Shown: piece after piece, positions 11,547 through 23,274 of the stretch | Numbering within the stretch: position 1 is the first letter of the stretch | Layout: each line of letters begins with the position of its first letter | Source: Pelodera strongyloides | Taxonomy: Eukaryota; Nematoda; Chromadorea; Rhabditida; Rhabditidae | Length of the DNA stretch: 64,000 bases | Assembly (NCBI GenBank): GCA_036852015.1 | Contig: JAANDG010000543.1 | Span: forward strand, 1 to 64,000 | Direction of reading: 5' to 3' | Program-made: the position numbers and the translations under genes | Notes under the pieces: generated by a model | Database searches by the model: none | Told to the model about the DNA's origin: nothing | What the model saw: only the letters and a program-made list of their open reading frames with translations

Positions 11547-11827
11547 ACACTAAATCGGCTAGACTTTATCCGCTGAAATTTTTCGGTGTCGATAATCGGA
11601 GAACCATGCCGTAGACGAACAACAATTGCACCCTCATTTCTCTACCGCGTGTCCCGGGGAATATGACTTTATAGACAGATACTCTCCTGGGTCACAGCAA
11701 GAGCCAGCTACCCTCGGGTCACACGGTAAAGAAATAAGGGTGCAATTGTTGTTCGTCTACGGTATGGTTCTCCGATTATCAACACCGAAAAATTTCAGCT
11801 GGATAAAGTCTAGCCGAAATTTAGTGT
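11547..11827. mobile_element. Foldback MITE, about 281 bp
   Basis: Arms of about 90 bp (about 11547-11640 and 11733-11827) are near-perfect inverted copies. They begin ACACTAAATCGGCTAGAC and end GTCTAGCCGAAATTTAGTGT. The central loop is about 95 bp. It has no coding capacity. Confidence 0.85.
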
Positions 11828-12016
11828 ACATATATGATAATAAATACCATTTATACGAATTGTAAAAACATGCGAACTATAGGTTTATTATGATCGGCCC
11901 GTCCCTTTACTTTCACTCTTCGGAAAAGATCTTCAGCTTTTTAGACATCCAGGTATGGGGGAAAAGTTTTCGTACTGTTCAATTAGAATGCCTTTGGACG
12001 TTGTCCTTTTCTTTAA

Positions 12017-12444
12017 AGCGAAATGGTACCCACTGTCTTTCAACAAATTTCCTGCAAATAGTTGGTCGCCACCGGGGATCGAACCCGGGATCAACCGCGC
12101 CAAAAACTAGAGCACAACAACTTAGCTATGCCTCCATTGCAATCCTGCCGTAGGCGCGGCTGACAATGGTGGTCACGATCACTGTAGTGGATTAACTACC
12201 ATGTAACACTACGTCTAAATCCAATCGACAATTGTGGGGGGTCGTACATTGTACGATCCATAATGTATGGAAATCGTACGGATCCAACTTCTTCTATACA
12301 AAATTCAAAAAAAAAAAAAAAAAAATTTGCGTCGTTATTTTTCCATTTTCTATTTATTTTTCTATTTGTTTATGTCGCTTTCCATTAATAAAAGAATTTA
12401 GACTTTTTATAACCAAAAAACCCCAAACTGGGTATCATTTCGCT
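12017..12444. mobile_element. TTAA-type MITE, 428 bp, with a clean target-site duplication
   Basis: The element begins AGCGAAATGGTACCCA and ends TGGGTATCATTTCGCT, with TTAA on both sides (12013-12016 and 12445-12448). The paralogous unit at 26709-26712 has a single TTAA and no insert, which gives the empty site. The interior carries a tRNA-like sequence. Confidence 0.9.
12063..12136 (-). other. tRNA-like sequence inside the MITE
   Basis: On the minus strand ATAGCTAAGTTGTTGTGC resembles an A box. CCGGGTTCGATCCCCGG is a perfect T arm with a B box. The acceptor stem does not pair, so it is a pol III promoter relic and not a working tRNA. Confidence 0.5.
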
Positions 12445-12624
12445 TTAATAGTCTTATAGCAGTTGTTGTATAGAAAACATTTTTTTTCCATAGACAACAT
12501 TTCCTGTATTTTTATGAAATAGAAATTTCTGATGAATGATGCATTGCTTTCTCTGAGAAAAACAACTTCCAGTTTGCAGGACGACACGAGTTTGATTTCA
12601 CATAGGCTACCCCTGGCTGTAAAA

Positions 12625-12656
12625 CCGGGCGGGGGAGGGGGCGGGCCGACGGGGCG
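12625..12656 (+). other. G-rich tract, possible G-quadruplex
   Basis: Runs of 3-5 G separated by one or two bases occur here. The tract is repeated at about 26878-26906 and 30952-30980 in the sister units. Confidence 0.6.
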
Positions 12657-13239
12657 AAACGAGTCTTTCCCCTAGTAAGCCCAGCCTATCACCAGCTTGT
12701 ATACCGTAGTTATATTTTGTTGTTCAAAACCTATGCAGGTCAAAAAGAAGGATATGTTTTCACCAAAGGAAAACGAAAACTTCAAATAATGAATTTACGA
12801 TCCGGAATCGCGGAGTGCTTTGCATTTTCCCTTCAGTTCATATAGGAAAATGTGTTGGATTTTCTATGCAGTAGGATGTGTAGTCACCATTAACATTACA
12901 ACATATCACTAGCAATGTAATTGATCGCTGACACTTCTTACTATTTTAATACGTAAGCATTCTGCTGTTTTGAGTGCGAATCGAAACAATGCCAGTATAA
13001 AAGCTGTTAAGCATTTAGCTCAAATATATGATACTGAACTGTTATACAATAAAACAAAAATAATATTTTATTGACAACGCACATATCTTAGTGCACTGAA
13101 GTCAGGTTTACTTGTATCAGGTTTACTTGTATGGTATCATGCTAAAGCATTTTTAACTCTGAATTAATGACGAAAAAATGAGGATTATTCGTTGACAAAT
13201 AATTGAGAAAAGGGTAAACAAACATTAATTAAGTGATGG

Positions 13240-13338
13240 TGTTTTCTCTCACCGCGCTCTAACTACCGTAGTCCGGCCGCCTTTGATCTCGCACCTCTCA
13301 CTCTCCACTCCGCCAATTTTGCTCGGGGCCATTTTTCG
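13240..13338 (+). promoter_or_regulatory. Promoter-like module, copy 1
   Basis: The core TCACCGCGCT...ACTACCGTAGTCCGG is followed by CTCGGGGCCATTTTTCG. GGTAAACAAACA, a good match to a forkhead-factor site, lies about 25 bases upstream. The module recurs at 21010, 21700, 27183 and 31548, each 5' of a family gene. Confidence 0.5.
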
Positions 13339-14398
13339 AAATTTGTAAAAACGTTAATTTCGCGCGGTTCATTTTATTACTCCAGTGTCCTGATAATTAT
13401 CAGTATTTTATTTCCTTATTTCTTGTTTCCGTGATGCTCGCTTTCGTATTATGATATTTGCATATAACATAACTCGTCGACTGGCTTTGAACTTTTCCGT
13501 CTACAAGCTAAAGATGAAATCGCTGCGTACATTTCTTTCGTATATTTCAACACGAATGCTGAAAATTTGATTTAATTTTTCCTTCCTTGGCTATTTGGAT
13601 ACGCTCATTCATAATAGTTATTATTTGGTGATTTACTGTCGTGTTCAATAGTTGACAATAATACAAACCGACTAATTCGTGTCGTGTATCTCTTTATTAT
13701 GAGAAAAAATCACGAACCGTGTTGTATGTACTCATTGTTGGGTGATTGTTGTTAGTCTATTGCCTTTCGCTTAGATAGTATATAAATTTCCGCCCTAATC
13801 TCCCCCGCGGTCCAGTACTTTGTCTGTTGAAAACAAAACGAAGCATTACATGCGTAGCTCAAGTGCAACCAACCAAAATTCAATCAAATCGCATTAGTTC
13901 ATAACTCACTAGCATCATAATTTTGTATGAAGTTTCCAAGGCAATGTGTGTTAAGCGGTTTTAGTCAACGATCAGTGTTCAGAGCACATAATTATGTGGT
14001 TTTTACATAGGAAAATTGAACATTACTTTTCAGTATTCGTTCTTTCTCATACCGCAATGCCACAATACAGTTCTTTATTCTTTTCTATTCTCGCTTCATA
14101 GGTTAACTTCATTGCTACACTATATGTCGCACTACCGCATGCACTAATGCCTCAACGAGATGTTTTTGGCACGCGTCCAAAAGGAAACCGGTGATTCCTT
14201 CCTACTTTTTACTTTTGTTTTCATCTTGGTACAACATCCTCTTCCGTACTGTTTTCCTTATTTTTCTTTCATTTTGCTGTACTTATCGTTGGTCAGCAAT
14301 CTTATTTATTTGAACTACTGATACTGCTTGCTAAAGCGGTATTGTACCTTGTTTTTGGGTTTCTTCGCCTACAAACAGTTTGAGCAAAAACTGAGACA

Positions 14399-14610
14399 AT
14401 GGAAAATATCAAAATAACAACAAACGGAAATGTCGTACAAAACAATAACTCATACCCTTCTGTATTAAAAAGACATGCTTATGTGTTTGTTCTCATTTCT
14501 CAACTTGGCCGGGCACCACGAAAAGAACGCAGTGTTTGGAGAGAGTCTGTCGTCTAGCGTAAACTCTGGAGTTGTAGAGCCAGAGTGCGGCGACAACAAG
14601 GTACAATGCT
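14399..14610 (+). pseudogene. Conserved MENIKIT reading frame, unit 1 copy (frameshifted)
   Basis: The frame opens MENIKITTNGNVV and continues about 40 codons. It then slips out of the frame that in units 3 and 4 reads HHEKKTVFGESL. It stops early at 14557. The possible donor AACAAG|GTACAA near 14603 is retained. Confidence 0.35.
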
Positions 14611-14899
14611 GCTTTAGGAAATATCTCGGCTCTTGAAACCCGTTGCCGTGCTTTGCCATTATTGAACTTATTTTTTCTTTGAACTTATTACATACATTTC
14701 AACAAGAATGCCTTGAAATTATGCCTTAATTATTTTCCTTTATTAACTTTTTCATAGAGCACATCACTGTAAACTATTCATGGCAGCTTTTGAGCCATCA
14801 ACATCTAATGGCCTCCGTCGGTTTTAACGAACTATATCAGTTTGTATATCAGTTGTATATCAGTTTTGAATGAATTAGTAGTGTAGCTTACAGCATTGC

Positions 14900-15030
14900 A
14901 GTGTTTTTCTATTAGTCAGCCTTCACTGTTGCTATGTGGGTTTCCGTAGTCCAATTAACACAGAGCTGACAGTGGGGGCGGGGTCCCCTTTCTGAAAGCA
15001 AGAGAACAGACAAAGAACATAGACCGGTCA
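14900..15030 (+). repeat. Local repeat, copy 1
   Basis: The segment from TTTTTCTATTAGTCAG to AGAGAACAG resembles 15925-16045 (CATTAGTGAG...AGAGAACAG). Both contain a G-rich GGGGGCGGGG or GGGGGTGGGG core. Confidence 0.55.
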
Positions 15031-15294
15031 GCAGACGGGCACAGGTGTTGACACCTTTGTAGATCACCAGAGGTGTACGGCATGCGGACGAGTCAGGTCT
15101 CTCAGTGGGCTTGGCAAGGTGTTTGGCGTAGTTGTTTATTGAGCTGAACATCGGAAAAAATTAGAGAAATCCCGAAAATTTACTTGCACATAGCACGTTA
15201 CGGACCTTGTAAAAAGATGCAAGTTCCGATGCCGAAAAACCCTCAATTCCGAACTACGAAAAAATACGTTACCTTATGAAAGAATGTCGTCCAG

Positions 15295-15345
15295 ATGTTG
15301 GGACGATTGAGCCTTTCTGAAGAGGAAGCGGCGGGCGAGAAGACC
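15295..15345 (+). CDS. Exon fragment related to the MSG small gene
   Basis: ATG TTG GGA at 15295 opens a 17-codon acidic exon (MLGRLSLSEEEAAGEKT) ending at a good GTAAGT donor. It aligns with MLEQLRLSDEAKAQ at 17962-18003. The upstream ATG at 15284 is out of frame with it. The end of the ~120-bp element (GAGCTGAACATCGGAA) is recognisable at 15140-15156. No downstream exon could be assigned. Confidence 0.35.
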
Positions 15346-15924
15346 GTAAGTAGGCAGCCCTGCTGAAATGTTGTTTTAATTATTGAACCGTGTTCACATT
15401 CGCTTAGAACAAACACTAATGATTAACATGGGGTAATCAATTAGTCTGTTTCGTTGCAGCTTGTAGACATGCATTCTGCTGTTATTCTTGTGTTTTTCTC
15501 CGCGTGCTGACTGTTATTCTCGTTTTCTCCTTGTGTACATCTGATGATTTCGCAAGATGCCCAACCTGCACGTAGCAACAGCGCATATTCCTATATTTTC
15601 AGTGCAACTTTACATCCTGTACATATATAAGCATTCCTGCACGATATTAGAAGTCTTTTTTTAGCCTGTCGTATTTGCTTTTCGAAAGAATAGCCTAACT
15701 GTGTTTTTGTCACTTAATACTTCACTTTTCTGTGAAAGAGAATGATGACGGGTCGCTCCTTAAGGGAATCGGCAATGAAGGTGAAAATGAGGTTGGGTAA
15801 CGTAGTACTCTAGAAGACAACTAACTTACAAGCTCTTACAAGTTGTGTTTAGATCGCCTTTTGAAACGTGTTAAACAAGTAAAACTACGTCTGCCTAACC
15901 TTCTGTTTCGAAACTGGGAAACAG

Positions 15925-16045
15925 GTTTTTCCATTAGTGAGCGTTCGCTGTTGAGCGTTGGTTACTGTGAGGCCGCAGTCCAATAGGCACACAGCGGCTG
16001 CGGAGGGGGTGGGGCGACCATGTGTTCCTGAAAGAGAGAGAACAG
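15925..16045 (+). repeat. Local repeat, copy 2
   Basis: Diverged copy of 14900-15030, lying upstream of the first family gene. Confidence 0.5.
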
Positions 16046-16610
16046 CCAAAACAACCGAGATTAGTGTATATTGTCGTCGCAAGCCTACAGCAAAGTGCAT
16101 CCACTGACAGCGCTGTGTTTTCATTTATTATGTAGATTTGCTTCATGTACATGTATTAGATTACCTGGAAATTGTCTTTTGGAAATTAACCGTTATACAT
16201 TGGGGCTGTTAAGAACAGGATTGTATCTCAAACAAAAAAAGTTAAAGTAAACAACTTATTGTGCTTTCCAGTTAGTGAGGAAAAATTGCCAAATGTTTTG
16301 ACCTTATTTGAAATATGTTGACCTTATTTGTCTTTTCGCTTTCTATGTCTCTCTCTCACTTTTTTACGTCTCAAAATAGAAAAATGAAATGAACGCTCGA
16401 TAAAATTGGTCGTGTTTAACATTCAGTAAGGGACCGCGTTTACGTAGTTTCGATCATCATATTTCCTGAAAACATGAGTATTGTAAGGTTGAAACGGAGT
16501 ACCAAGCAATTTTCGAATGTCCTTTGAAAGTACATTTTGGCTCCAACTTTTCTTTTTCCTGTTCTACGCGGAAGAGCATATAAATAAGGAACATGGTATT
16601 TTGTTTCAGG

Positions 16611-17306
16611 ATGCCATTTCCTCCCTTCACATGTGAACAAATCTCTCCTCACTTGTTCAGCATATACATCGATCGTATTCCGGTAAGAACTTCTGCTATA
16701 TTTAAAGATTTTGTTTCAAATCTTCCCTTGCTAGAAATCCTGAATGAGGTTTTTTGTATTATATTGCTAGGGAGTGTCATACTAACTAATACATTTTACA
16801 TGCAATGATCTTAAGACCAACAAAAATGCAAACTGCTTTTAGAAGAACTTCGGTGTACGATTTGCAGTAAAGGTTCCAACGTGGATCAACCCAATGCAAT
16901 TCATTGATACAATGCAATTTACAATTGTTGGATTTGGTTCGTACTTTCTTATCGCAGGCTAACCAGTCTGGTAAATAGTAAACAAAACCCACTCACACTT
17001 TTGTAATAACAAAAAAAGGTTCTTTCAGATGAAGAGATGAGCATTATCCATGTCCAGTACTTGAGTGTGGGAGGGCTTCGTCGTAAACATCACTTCACCA
17101 TTGGAGCTGATCGATTTTATGTGACTGTCGGTGATCAATATGGTACGTATATTGTCAAGCTAACGTGATTTATCTTTCAAGATCTTTATGACCTTATGGC
17201 TATAATGGCAAAAAAACTTAACTATCGTTTAGATGACAGAACGATGGCAGTTCCAGAAGGATTAACGCTCATTCGTCAACTGGGAGACGCTCACCCTGAA
17301 ATCTAG
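16611..17306 (+). CDS. Small-gene family member 1 (117 aa, four exons)
   Basis: Exons: 16611-16682, 16843-16936, 17029-17142, 17233-17306, with intron phases 0, 1, 1. TTTGTTTCAG lies one base before the ATG, which fits trans-splicing. The protein starts MPFPPFTCEQ. Exon 1 ends YIDRIP before GTAAGA, matching the (I/L)-P|GTRAG rule of the other members. Exon 2 is shorter than in its paralogues (94 nt against 120-130). There is no signal peptide or membrane segment. Strand-like alternation suggests a small beta-rich fold. An AATAAA signal at 17328 gives a very short 3'UTR. It is the most divergent copy, so membership rests mainly on gene structure, position and the shared flanks. The function is unknown to me. 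Confidence 0.75.
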
Positions 17307-17730
17307 CAGTTCGAGCTCAAGCTTGTCAATAAATTGTTATTGTTAACCACTGTAACCGCTTTCAATTCCCGGAGTACGAATACCAAGGACAGTCACGTCT
17401 TACTCTACTATAATGTATCTTGTTAGAGGTGATCATAATGCCGCACCTCAACTGGTTCGCGTTCTTCTTGGTTGTCGTGCACAGTAGTTGTTCTCATTCT
17501 TCTGGTTTGGTCCAACAACATTGGTGGAGCGTGTGTGAATGGGCGCCACCACGTGATCCAAGGATGAATCTGCCTGAAATAGAATTTAAATGGACATCGA
17601 AAACCTATAGAATCATTAGACTGCCAATTCGTTAGGGACATTAGAAACTTAGGCGCGTATCATTCAATAGTAACGAATGTGGCACGCCAAGGATGGAGAT
17701 ATCTATCAATGACGAATTGAACGAGTGAGA

Positions 17731-17851
17731 TCTCCTGAGGCGCAAAATTTTTTTGGGGGCGAGTCCGATTCCTCCCAGAAGGCCGCAAGGCCGGGTGCCC
17801 CTGGAGACTCCCCTACCATCCGTGGCTATGGGCTGAGCTGAACGTCGGAAC
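17731..17851 (+). repeat. Conserved ~120-bp downstream element, copy 1
   Basis: It runs from TCTCCTGAGG to CGTCGGAAC, 425 bp after the stop of family gene 1. It contains GGCC-GCAA-GGCC, a GNRA-type hairpin, and CCGAT...GTCGG pairing ends. Confidence 0.8.
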
Positions 17852-17910
17852 AAATAAATGAAACCTCTAAAAACTCCCGTTGCCGAATTAAAAGAGTACC
17901 TTTTGAAAGA

Positions 17911-18003
17911 ATGTCGGGTACATCACGTACATCACAAGCAGACCAGCAGACGAACGACCGGATGCTGGAACAATTGAGACTTTCTGATGAGGCAAAGGCA
18001 CAA
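17911..18003 (+). CDS. First exon of a small MSG gene
   Basis: ATG at 17911 opens 31 codons, beginning MSGTSRTSQADQQTND and ending LRLSDEAKAQ, before a GTAGGT donor. It lies 60 bases after the conserved element. Related frames are at 15295 and 23275. A possible later exon (NDEEVESL before GTAAAG, near 18336) is weak. The protein is hydrophilic, with no recognised domain, and incomplete as described. Confidence 0.35.
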
Positions 18004-18009
18004 GTAGGT

Positions 18010-20900
18010 TTCATCCTTGAAGTCCTAGTAAAACAATGTGTTAATTATTGGCATACGCTTAGAACAAACATCAAGATTATCATATTTAAGGCAAGAATTA
18101 GCTCGTTTCTGTTGCAACTTGCAGAGTTATCATGATGATATATGATAATACATGTTACTCCTATGAGTGTTCACGAAATAATGCTGCGTCGGCCTGAAAT
18201 TCTATTTTTTATGAAATTCGAACATATTTAACCATCTCTGTAAGTTGACTTAGCAACCCACTTCCTCTTGTTCTATTTGCACTTCGAAAGAATAGATGCG
18301 CGCTATTATGTTCATATCTGTCTCTAAATCGCTCAAATGACGAGGAAGTGGAATCCTTGGTAAAGTGTTTCGTGGTAACTGACTTTAATCATGGAATGGG
18401 CCCTTTGGGGCAGAATGGAGTGGCCCTACGCATATCATCAGGCAATTAAGAGACACTGGTATGTAATAAAATGTGCCGGTGTCGTCATCCTTTAAACCAT
18501 ATAACCATCGACATGTGCACCCAAAAATAAACAGGCTCGCAGTATTTTTTTACCTTAGCCGTTTGGATTTCATTATTATTGAAGAAACTGACCTTGAAAT
18601 AAAGAATAAAGATGAACATGTTCATAATCAGGCGTTCGGAAGTGGCGCTCTTGCATGATCCGTTGCTACCCGGCAAGTTTTCTGAAATAACAGTCGTGCA
18701 AGTACAAAGAGAAAATTTAACGTGGCAGCATAAAAAACATCAGTATATATAATACATATATTATGTTATATGTTAAACGTTATTCATAATGTCATTCTTA
18801 TTTAACGGGCATCGTAAATGCAAGGCTAAGGAAGTGTATTTAAAAAAAGACACAACACACCCAGGTGGATAATTAATAATATTAACGGAATTCACACAAG
18901 CAAAAACACTATTTGAAGAGTAGGTTGATGTTGTTGTTCGCGTCGTAAAGGACAATCAATGTCATTGTGCTGAATATAAACAGTTAATACGCACACAAAA
19001 CAAAAAAGACATTGAACGGACTATTGTACACTGTGACCCCGAAAGTATTTCCTTACAGCAGTCAAAGAAGGGGTCTTCTTGACGCTAGACAACAATCAGC
19101 TTCCGCCAGCCATAATCAATATGTGAATAAAATGAGGCGATTTACCGCACAGATTTGTCATTCGTAAAACGCGAATGAAATTTCGTGACAAGCATTGGTT
19201 CTTTGCTAGAATATTCGATTATGTCAATAAGCTCCCACCATGAGTTAATTCATGTCAAAACTTAGAGCAAATAATCCAAGTAATAGAAGATTCTAAGGAA
19301 TTGTATGTAAATCCACAACCAACATTCTTTAATTAAAGTTTTCAATCGAGAGTTGTATGTTTTTTTATGTTGTGTTTCGTTTTTTTGTCATCTTGAGTTA
19401 GTTTGTCATGTAAGTTATACGTTTATGTTGTTCTTATGTTTTCGCGCCTTAGTTTATCATGTTTGTAGTTCGTCTATGTGTTTGTCTTATGTCTTAAGTT
19501 TATGTTTTTCCTTGTGTAATTTGATTGGAATTTAATATGCATGTTTGTTTCACCCCAGTTCAGAACACACAGCTATATATTTGGTCCCTAGTAAGTACTT
19601 TCGCGTTGTGAAGCGCGGGCTCTTAGGGTTCCCTTTGGTTGACGTTCTTTTTTGTATTGATTGTTAACCAATAAACCGTTATGATTATTATGCGTGCCAA
19701 AATCGTTTTTTCTTGGCACCAATGAGTACATTCGAGTTCGAATGAGGACTACTTTAAAGAAAGGTCATAGTTGCTGGAGTGTTATGATCATACTGGGTCT
19801 GTAATAATAAACATGTTACCACCAAGGTATAAAGTGCTCTGGTGGTGAGCCATGGGATAGCTGCTGTACGTAATACTTACATAGGAGATAAGGACAATTA
19901 GGTGATATAGGAGAGACACTTCTACGAAAGTGCCGCGCTTACAATAGCAGTCGAGTCGTCAACGGCATCAGCGATGCGATCTTTTTTCCATGTCCAACCA
20001 AGCAAACACACACGACCACTACCATGCTTTGTGAAAACATCTGTCGGTGATTGCTGCTTATTAGTTGAATATTTTCAGCACAAAAATAAAACACTTTTAG
20101 ATAATCAAGCACGGTAAGTACCGAAATTCTGATTCACAAAACTCTTTTGCTCTAAAATAACAATTATTTTTAAAGAAAGTCCACGGTCATGCTCAGTCTT
20201 CCTCGAACAATTCAACAATGGTCATAGCGGGAGACAGGTCTGCCTCTGCGATTTGGTCAATTCTTTGACAACTGGATGGCTGGCAGTAGATAACCGGGGG
20301 AGGAGTCCTCTCGAGTGTTCAGCCTATCAGCGGGTTGTATACCATACTTTGGTATTTGGAGTACATACGTTCGAGCAGTATTGTTTCTTCCTCTTAAGAC
20401 GAAGAACGAGCTATTAAACAGCTCTTGAACTCCAGAGAAACTACAGTGTCACAAAACGTATACTTGTTATTGTTTATAATTGTAAGGCATTTTTTTTGCA
20501 AATTCACACTTAAATATGCGTTGTAAAAGTTAAACACCAATCGAAACATCATTGAATGTCAATATAGCTTTTTTCGCTTCCCTCTAGTTTTATACATTTT
20601 CACAGTGTTAGCATACTTTAAAGGACAACTCTGGCCAAACACCGTGCTCTGTTCGTGGAGCTAGTCGAAGTTGAAAAACGAGAACGGACAACCTTGCATT
20701 TTGTTCGACGCGTGTACGTCCATTTACTGTTTAGTTGTTATCTTCTATTGTTTTATCCTTTTTTCACTGTCTCCCTTTTTTGCGCTTAGATTATTATCAA
20801 CCAATCAGTATCAGTTTATTGACAGTCGGTTTAGTTTAGAAAACACTATTTTGTTCATGGTCAACCATTTGGCAGTGTTGAAATCATACTCCTTCTGACG
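18010..20900. other. No recognisable gene
   Basis: AT-rich spacer. Near 20295-20350 a GGAGGAGTCC...GCCTATCAGC...GTATACC block resembles blocks near 12685, 27725 and 32130, so it may be the worn upstream edge of the second family unit. Confidence 0.45.
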
Positions 20901-21009
20901 AACTTGCATTGTAAGTTTGAAAACATGTTTTATAGTTAACAAATGACGATAAACGGTAAAGATCTAATGTCGAAATCGCCAGTAACGGTAAATAAACATA
21001 AATTAGTCA

Positions 21010-21095
21010 GTGTTTTCTCGTACCGCGCGCTGACTACCGTAGTCCGGTCGCCTCTTTTTGGTCGCGCACTCTCTTCGGTAAGACTTGGCCCGTCG
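21010..21095 (+). promoter_or_regulatory. Promoter-like module, copy 2
   Basis: GTGTTTTCTCGTACCGCGCGCTG is followed by ACTACCGTAGTCCGG and GGCCCGTCG. GGTAAATAAACA precedes it. It lies 0.8 kb before family gene 2. Confidence 0.45.
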
Positions 21096-21699
21096 TCTTT
21101 TTTTTTAACAGTCGTCTGTCTGTGGGATTTCACCTTCGCATCTTTATATTTGCATACATTTGTCTGATTGTACAATTTCTGAACAAACTTTCCTTACGCG
21201 CTTCGTTTCTATCGTTCGCATGCTTATCCTTGCCAAATCTTGCTGTTGCTCTTATATGTATTTTGTTGCTGAAATATCGCTTACATCATATATATATATA
21301 TGCTATACGCACACATCGTTCAAGTTAATGTTGTACGAAAGAATAGAGTCACGTATTAATTTAAGACACTTTGTGCCATTATTCTGTTTGTACCTGTACC
21401 TACTCTCTGTTCAGCTCTAATCATAATGTAATAGGCCAAAATAAAAAAGTGATCGCGACCGCGCATTATGTTTTTAACAAATAGACAGGGTACTTTTCTA
21501 ACAGTTAGTTTAGAAAACAAGATTTTTTTAGTTTGTATTTGGTCCTTTCGCAGTGTTAACAATTTGCATACTGACGAATTTGCTTCGTAATATTATTTGT
21601 TGATGAATGGCAAAAAACGAGATCGATTTGTTGGCGAGTCATATACATACAATTCATACATTACTCATTACACATTATTCCACATAAATTAGCCACTGG

Positions 21700-21780
21700 T
21701 GTTTTCTTGTGACACTCACCAACTACCGTAGTCTATTCGCACCACTCATGATAAATTTTGGCCCGCGGCCATTTTTTTCT
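21700..21780 (+). promoter_or_regulatory. Promoter-like module, copy 3 (diverged)
   Basis: TGGTGTTTTCTTGTGACACTC is followed by AACTACCGTAGTCTATTCGC and GCCCGCGGCCATTTTTTTC. It lies 140 bp before the family gene 2 ATG. Confidence 0.45.
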
Positions 21781-21919
21781 AGCCAAGATTGAACTATCTG
21801 CGCACTGTTATTTTCATTTTTTTTTCTATATCGCTCTGGTTAGTTCTTTGTTTTTGTTTATCTGTGCCGAAAGCTTGTGTCGTTATGTGTGTATTTGCAT
21901 TTATTGTTTTTGTTTGCAG

Positions 21920-22720
21920 ATGCTGTTCGTGGTCCCTCGATATTACGGACAATCTATAGTTATTAAATTGGGAACGCTTCCCGTGAGTGTAGTGTTTTAC
22001 GCTAATAAGGGGTGGGGCTCGTAGCAATTACTTAGTAAAAAACAACGAGAAGAATTAACATAAAGCAAGTCAAATCCAAAATAAAACCACACAATCAGAA
22101 AATCAACTAGGGAATTTGGGCAGTATGGCGGCTTGATCGGCTTTAACGTGGTAACATTGCATGCTACCGACGTAAATAATACCAAATTGAAAAAAAAACA
22201 TATTAGAAGTTGCCGCATTAGCATAGCTAACTATTTAAACATAAACTCACAGTATGAGGTACGATATGCAATCGCACTAGATACTTGTTTAGAGCGCGGA
22301 GGTTCTCAAGTTGCGGTTCAACTTGTTGGTCGACGAGGAACACATCGGCCATTTTGACGAGGATATCGTCTGCGAGTGGATTTCGCCGAACGTGCTCGTA
22401 AATGGCGTCCGGCGATCTTCAGGTGAGGAAAAGAACCATCTTACGCATTAATACTTCATACAGTAACCACTGAGCGCACGGATTACAATATTCATTTTTG
22501 CAGGTGATGATTACATTGCTGATTTGTCTGTCCGACTAAAGGATGTCGTTGAACACGCCTGCCAGCTCTGTCCGACATACGCACTCAATCTTTGGTATGA
22601 CGTGTCAGGTTAGAAATCATCTTTTTTCTTGAAACTAGATAATTTGCTTACTCCATAGCTGATACTTCTGCAACAAGTGGTTTGTATCAACAAATATTTC
22701 CCTTACAATATGACAGGTAA
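21920..22720 (+). CDS. Small-gene family member 2 (119 aa, four exons)
   Basis: Exons: 21920-21982, 22293-22422, 22504-22608, 22659-22720, with phases 0, 1, 1. The acceptor TTTGCAG abuts the ATG directly. The protein begins MLFVVPRYYGQSIVIKLG and exon 1 ends in TLP before GTGAGT. Exon 2 is acidic (LVDEEHIGHFDEDIVCEW). Exon 3 carries LSVRLKDV, which aligns with the R-(L/I)-x-(L/H)-D-V stretch of members 4 and 5. Exon 4 begins ADTS and ends QYDR. There is no signal peptide, so a cytosolic or leaderless secreted protein is likely. The promoter modules at 21010 and 21700 and the conserved element at 23116 frame the gene. Confidence 0.8.
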
Positions 22721-23115
22721 TGGACGAACATAGGTAGGAACGGTGTAAACTCGAAAAAAAAACTACTTTATGCGCTCTTAACACCAAACATTACAACGAA
22801 AACTCATTACGATTCGAGACTCACACAAGTGACAAATTCGACCGTCTTTTAGACGTGGAAGAGGAGATTGCTCCGACGCATGGAGTCCAGCTCGTGGGTC
22901 TGGAATAATATTTTTTGAATAAAGCTAATTGTTGTTTACCTGTATTGACCCTCCTTATTTGGTATTGATCCACATCTACTTTCTTGAGTAACTGAAAACC
23001 GCGTGAATAACGAATGTATGCTTGCGCACGCCAGTGATGGAGGCTTGATTGTCCATAACCTAACAAGCTCAGCGCGCAGATCGGTGTAAAATTAAACAAA
23101 AAGAGCCAGCAAATT

Positions 23116-23226
23116 CTCCTGAGGCGCCAATTTTTTTGGGGGCGAGTCCGATTCCTCCAAGAAGGCCGGGTGCCCCTGGAAACTCCCCTACCATCCGTGG
23201 CTATGGGCTGAGCTGAACATCGGAAA
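23116..23226 (+). repeat. Conserved ~120-bp downstream element, copy 2
   Basis: It lies 396 bp after the stop of family gene 2. It lacks 8 bp (GCAAGGCC) present in the other four copies, which removes the hairpin loop and its 3' arm. Confidence 0.8.
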
Positions 23227-23274
23227 AAAATAAAATTGGTTGTTATTGCGACAATTTGGAACTTCTTTGAAAAA

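Larger units (their letters stand above)
11930..14760 (+). repeat. Duplicated unit 1 (upstream region of the first family gene)
   Basis: From GATCTTCAGCTTTTTAGACAT onward this region aligns by eye with 26624-28560 and with 30840-33250. Shared parts are a G-rich block near 12627, a promoter-like module at 13240-13338, and a short conserved open frame at 14399. Unit 1 alone carries a MITE at 12017-12444. Confidence 0.8.

Noticed and set aside
17438..17635. Signal-peptide-like frame MPHLNWFAFFLVVV
   Set aside because: It has no acceptor, donor or counterpart in the sister units. The hydrophobic start is probably accidental.
17641..17853. Minus-strand frame reading SAQPIATDGRGVSRGTRP, repeated five times
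   Set aside because: It is the reverse of the conserved ~120-bp element. An 8-bp deletion in the 23.1-kb copy breaks the frame, and the frames outside the element do not match, so it is not a protein family.
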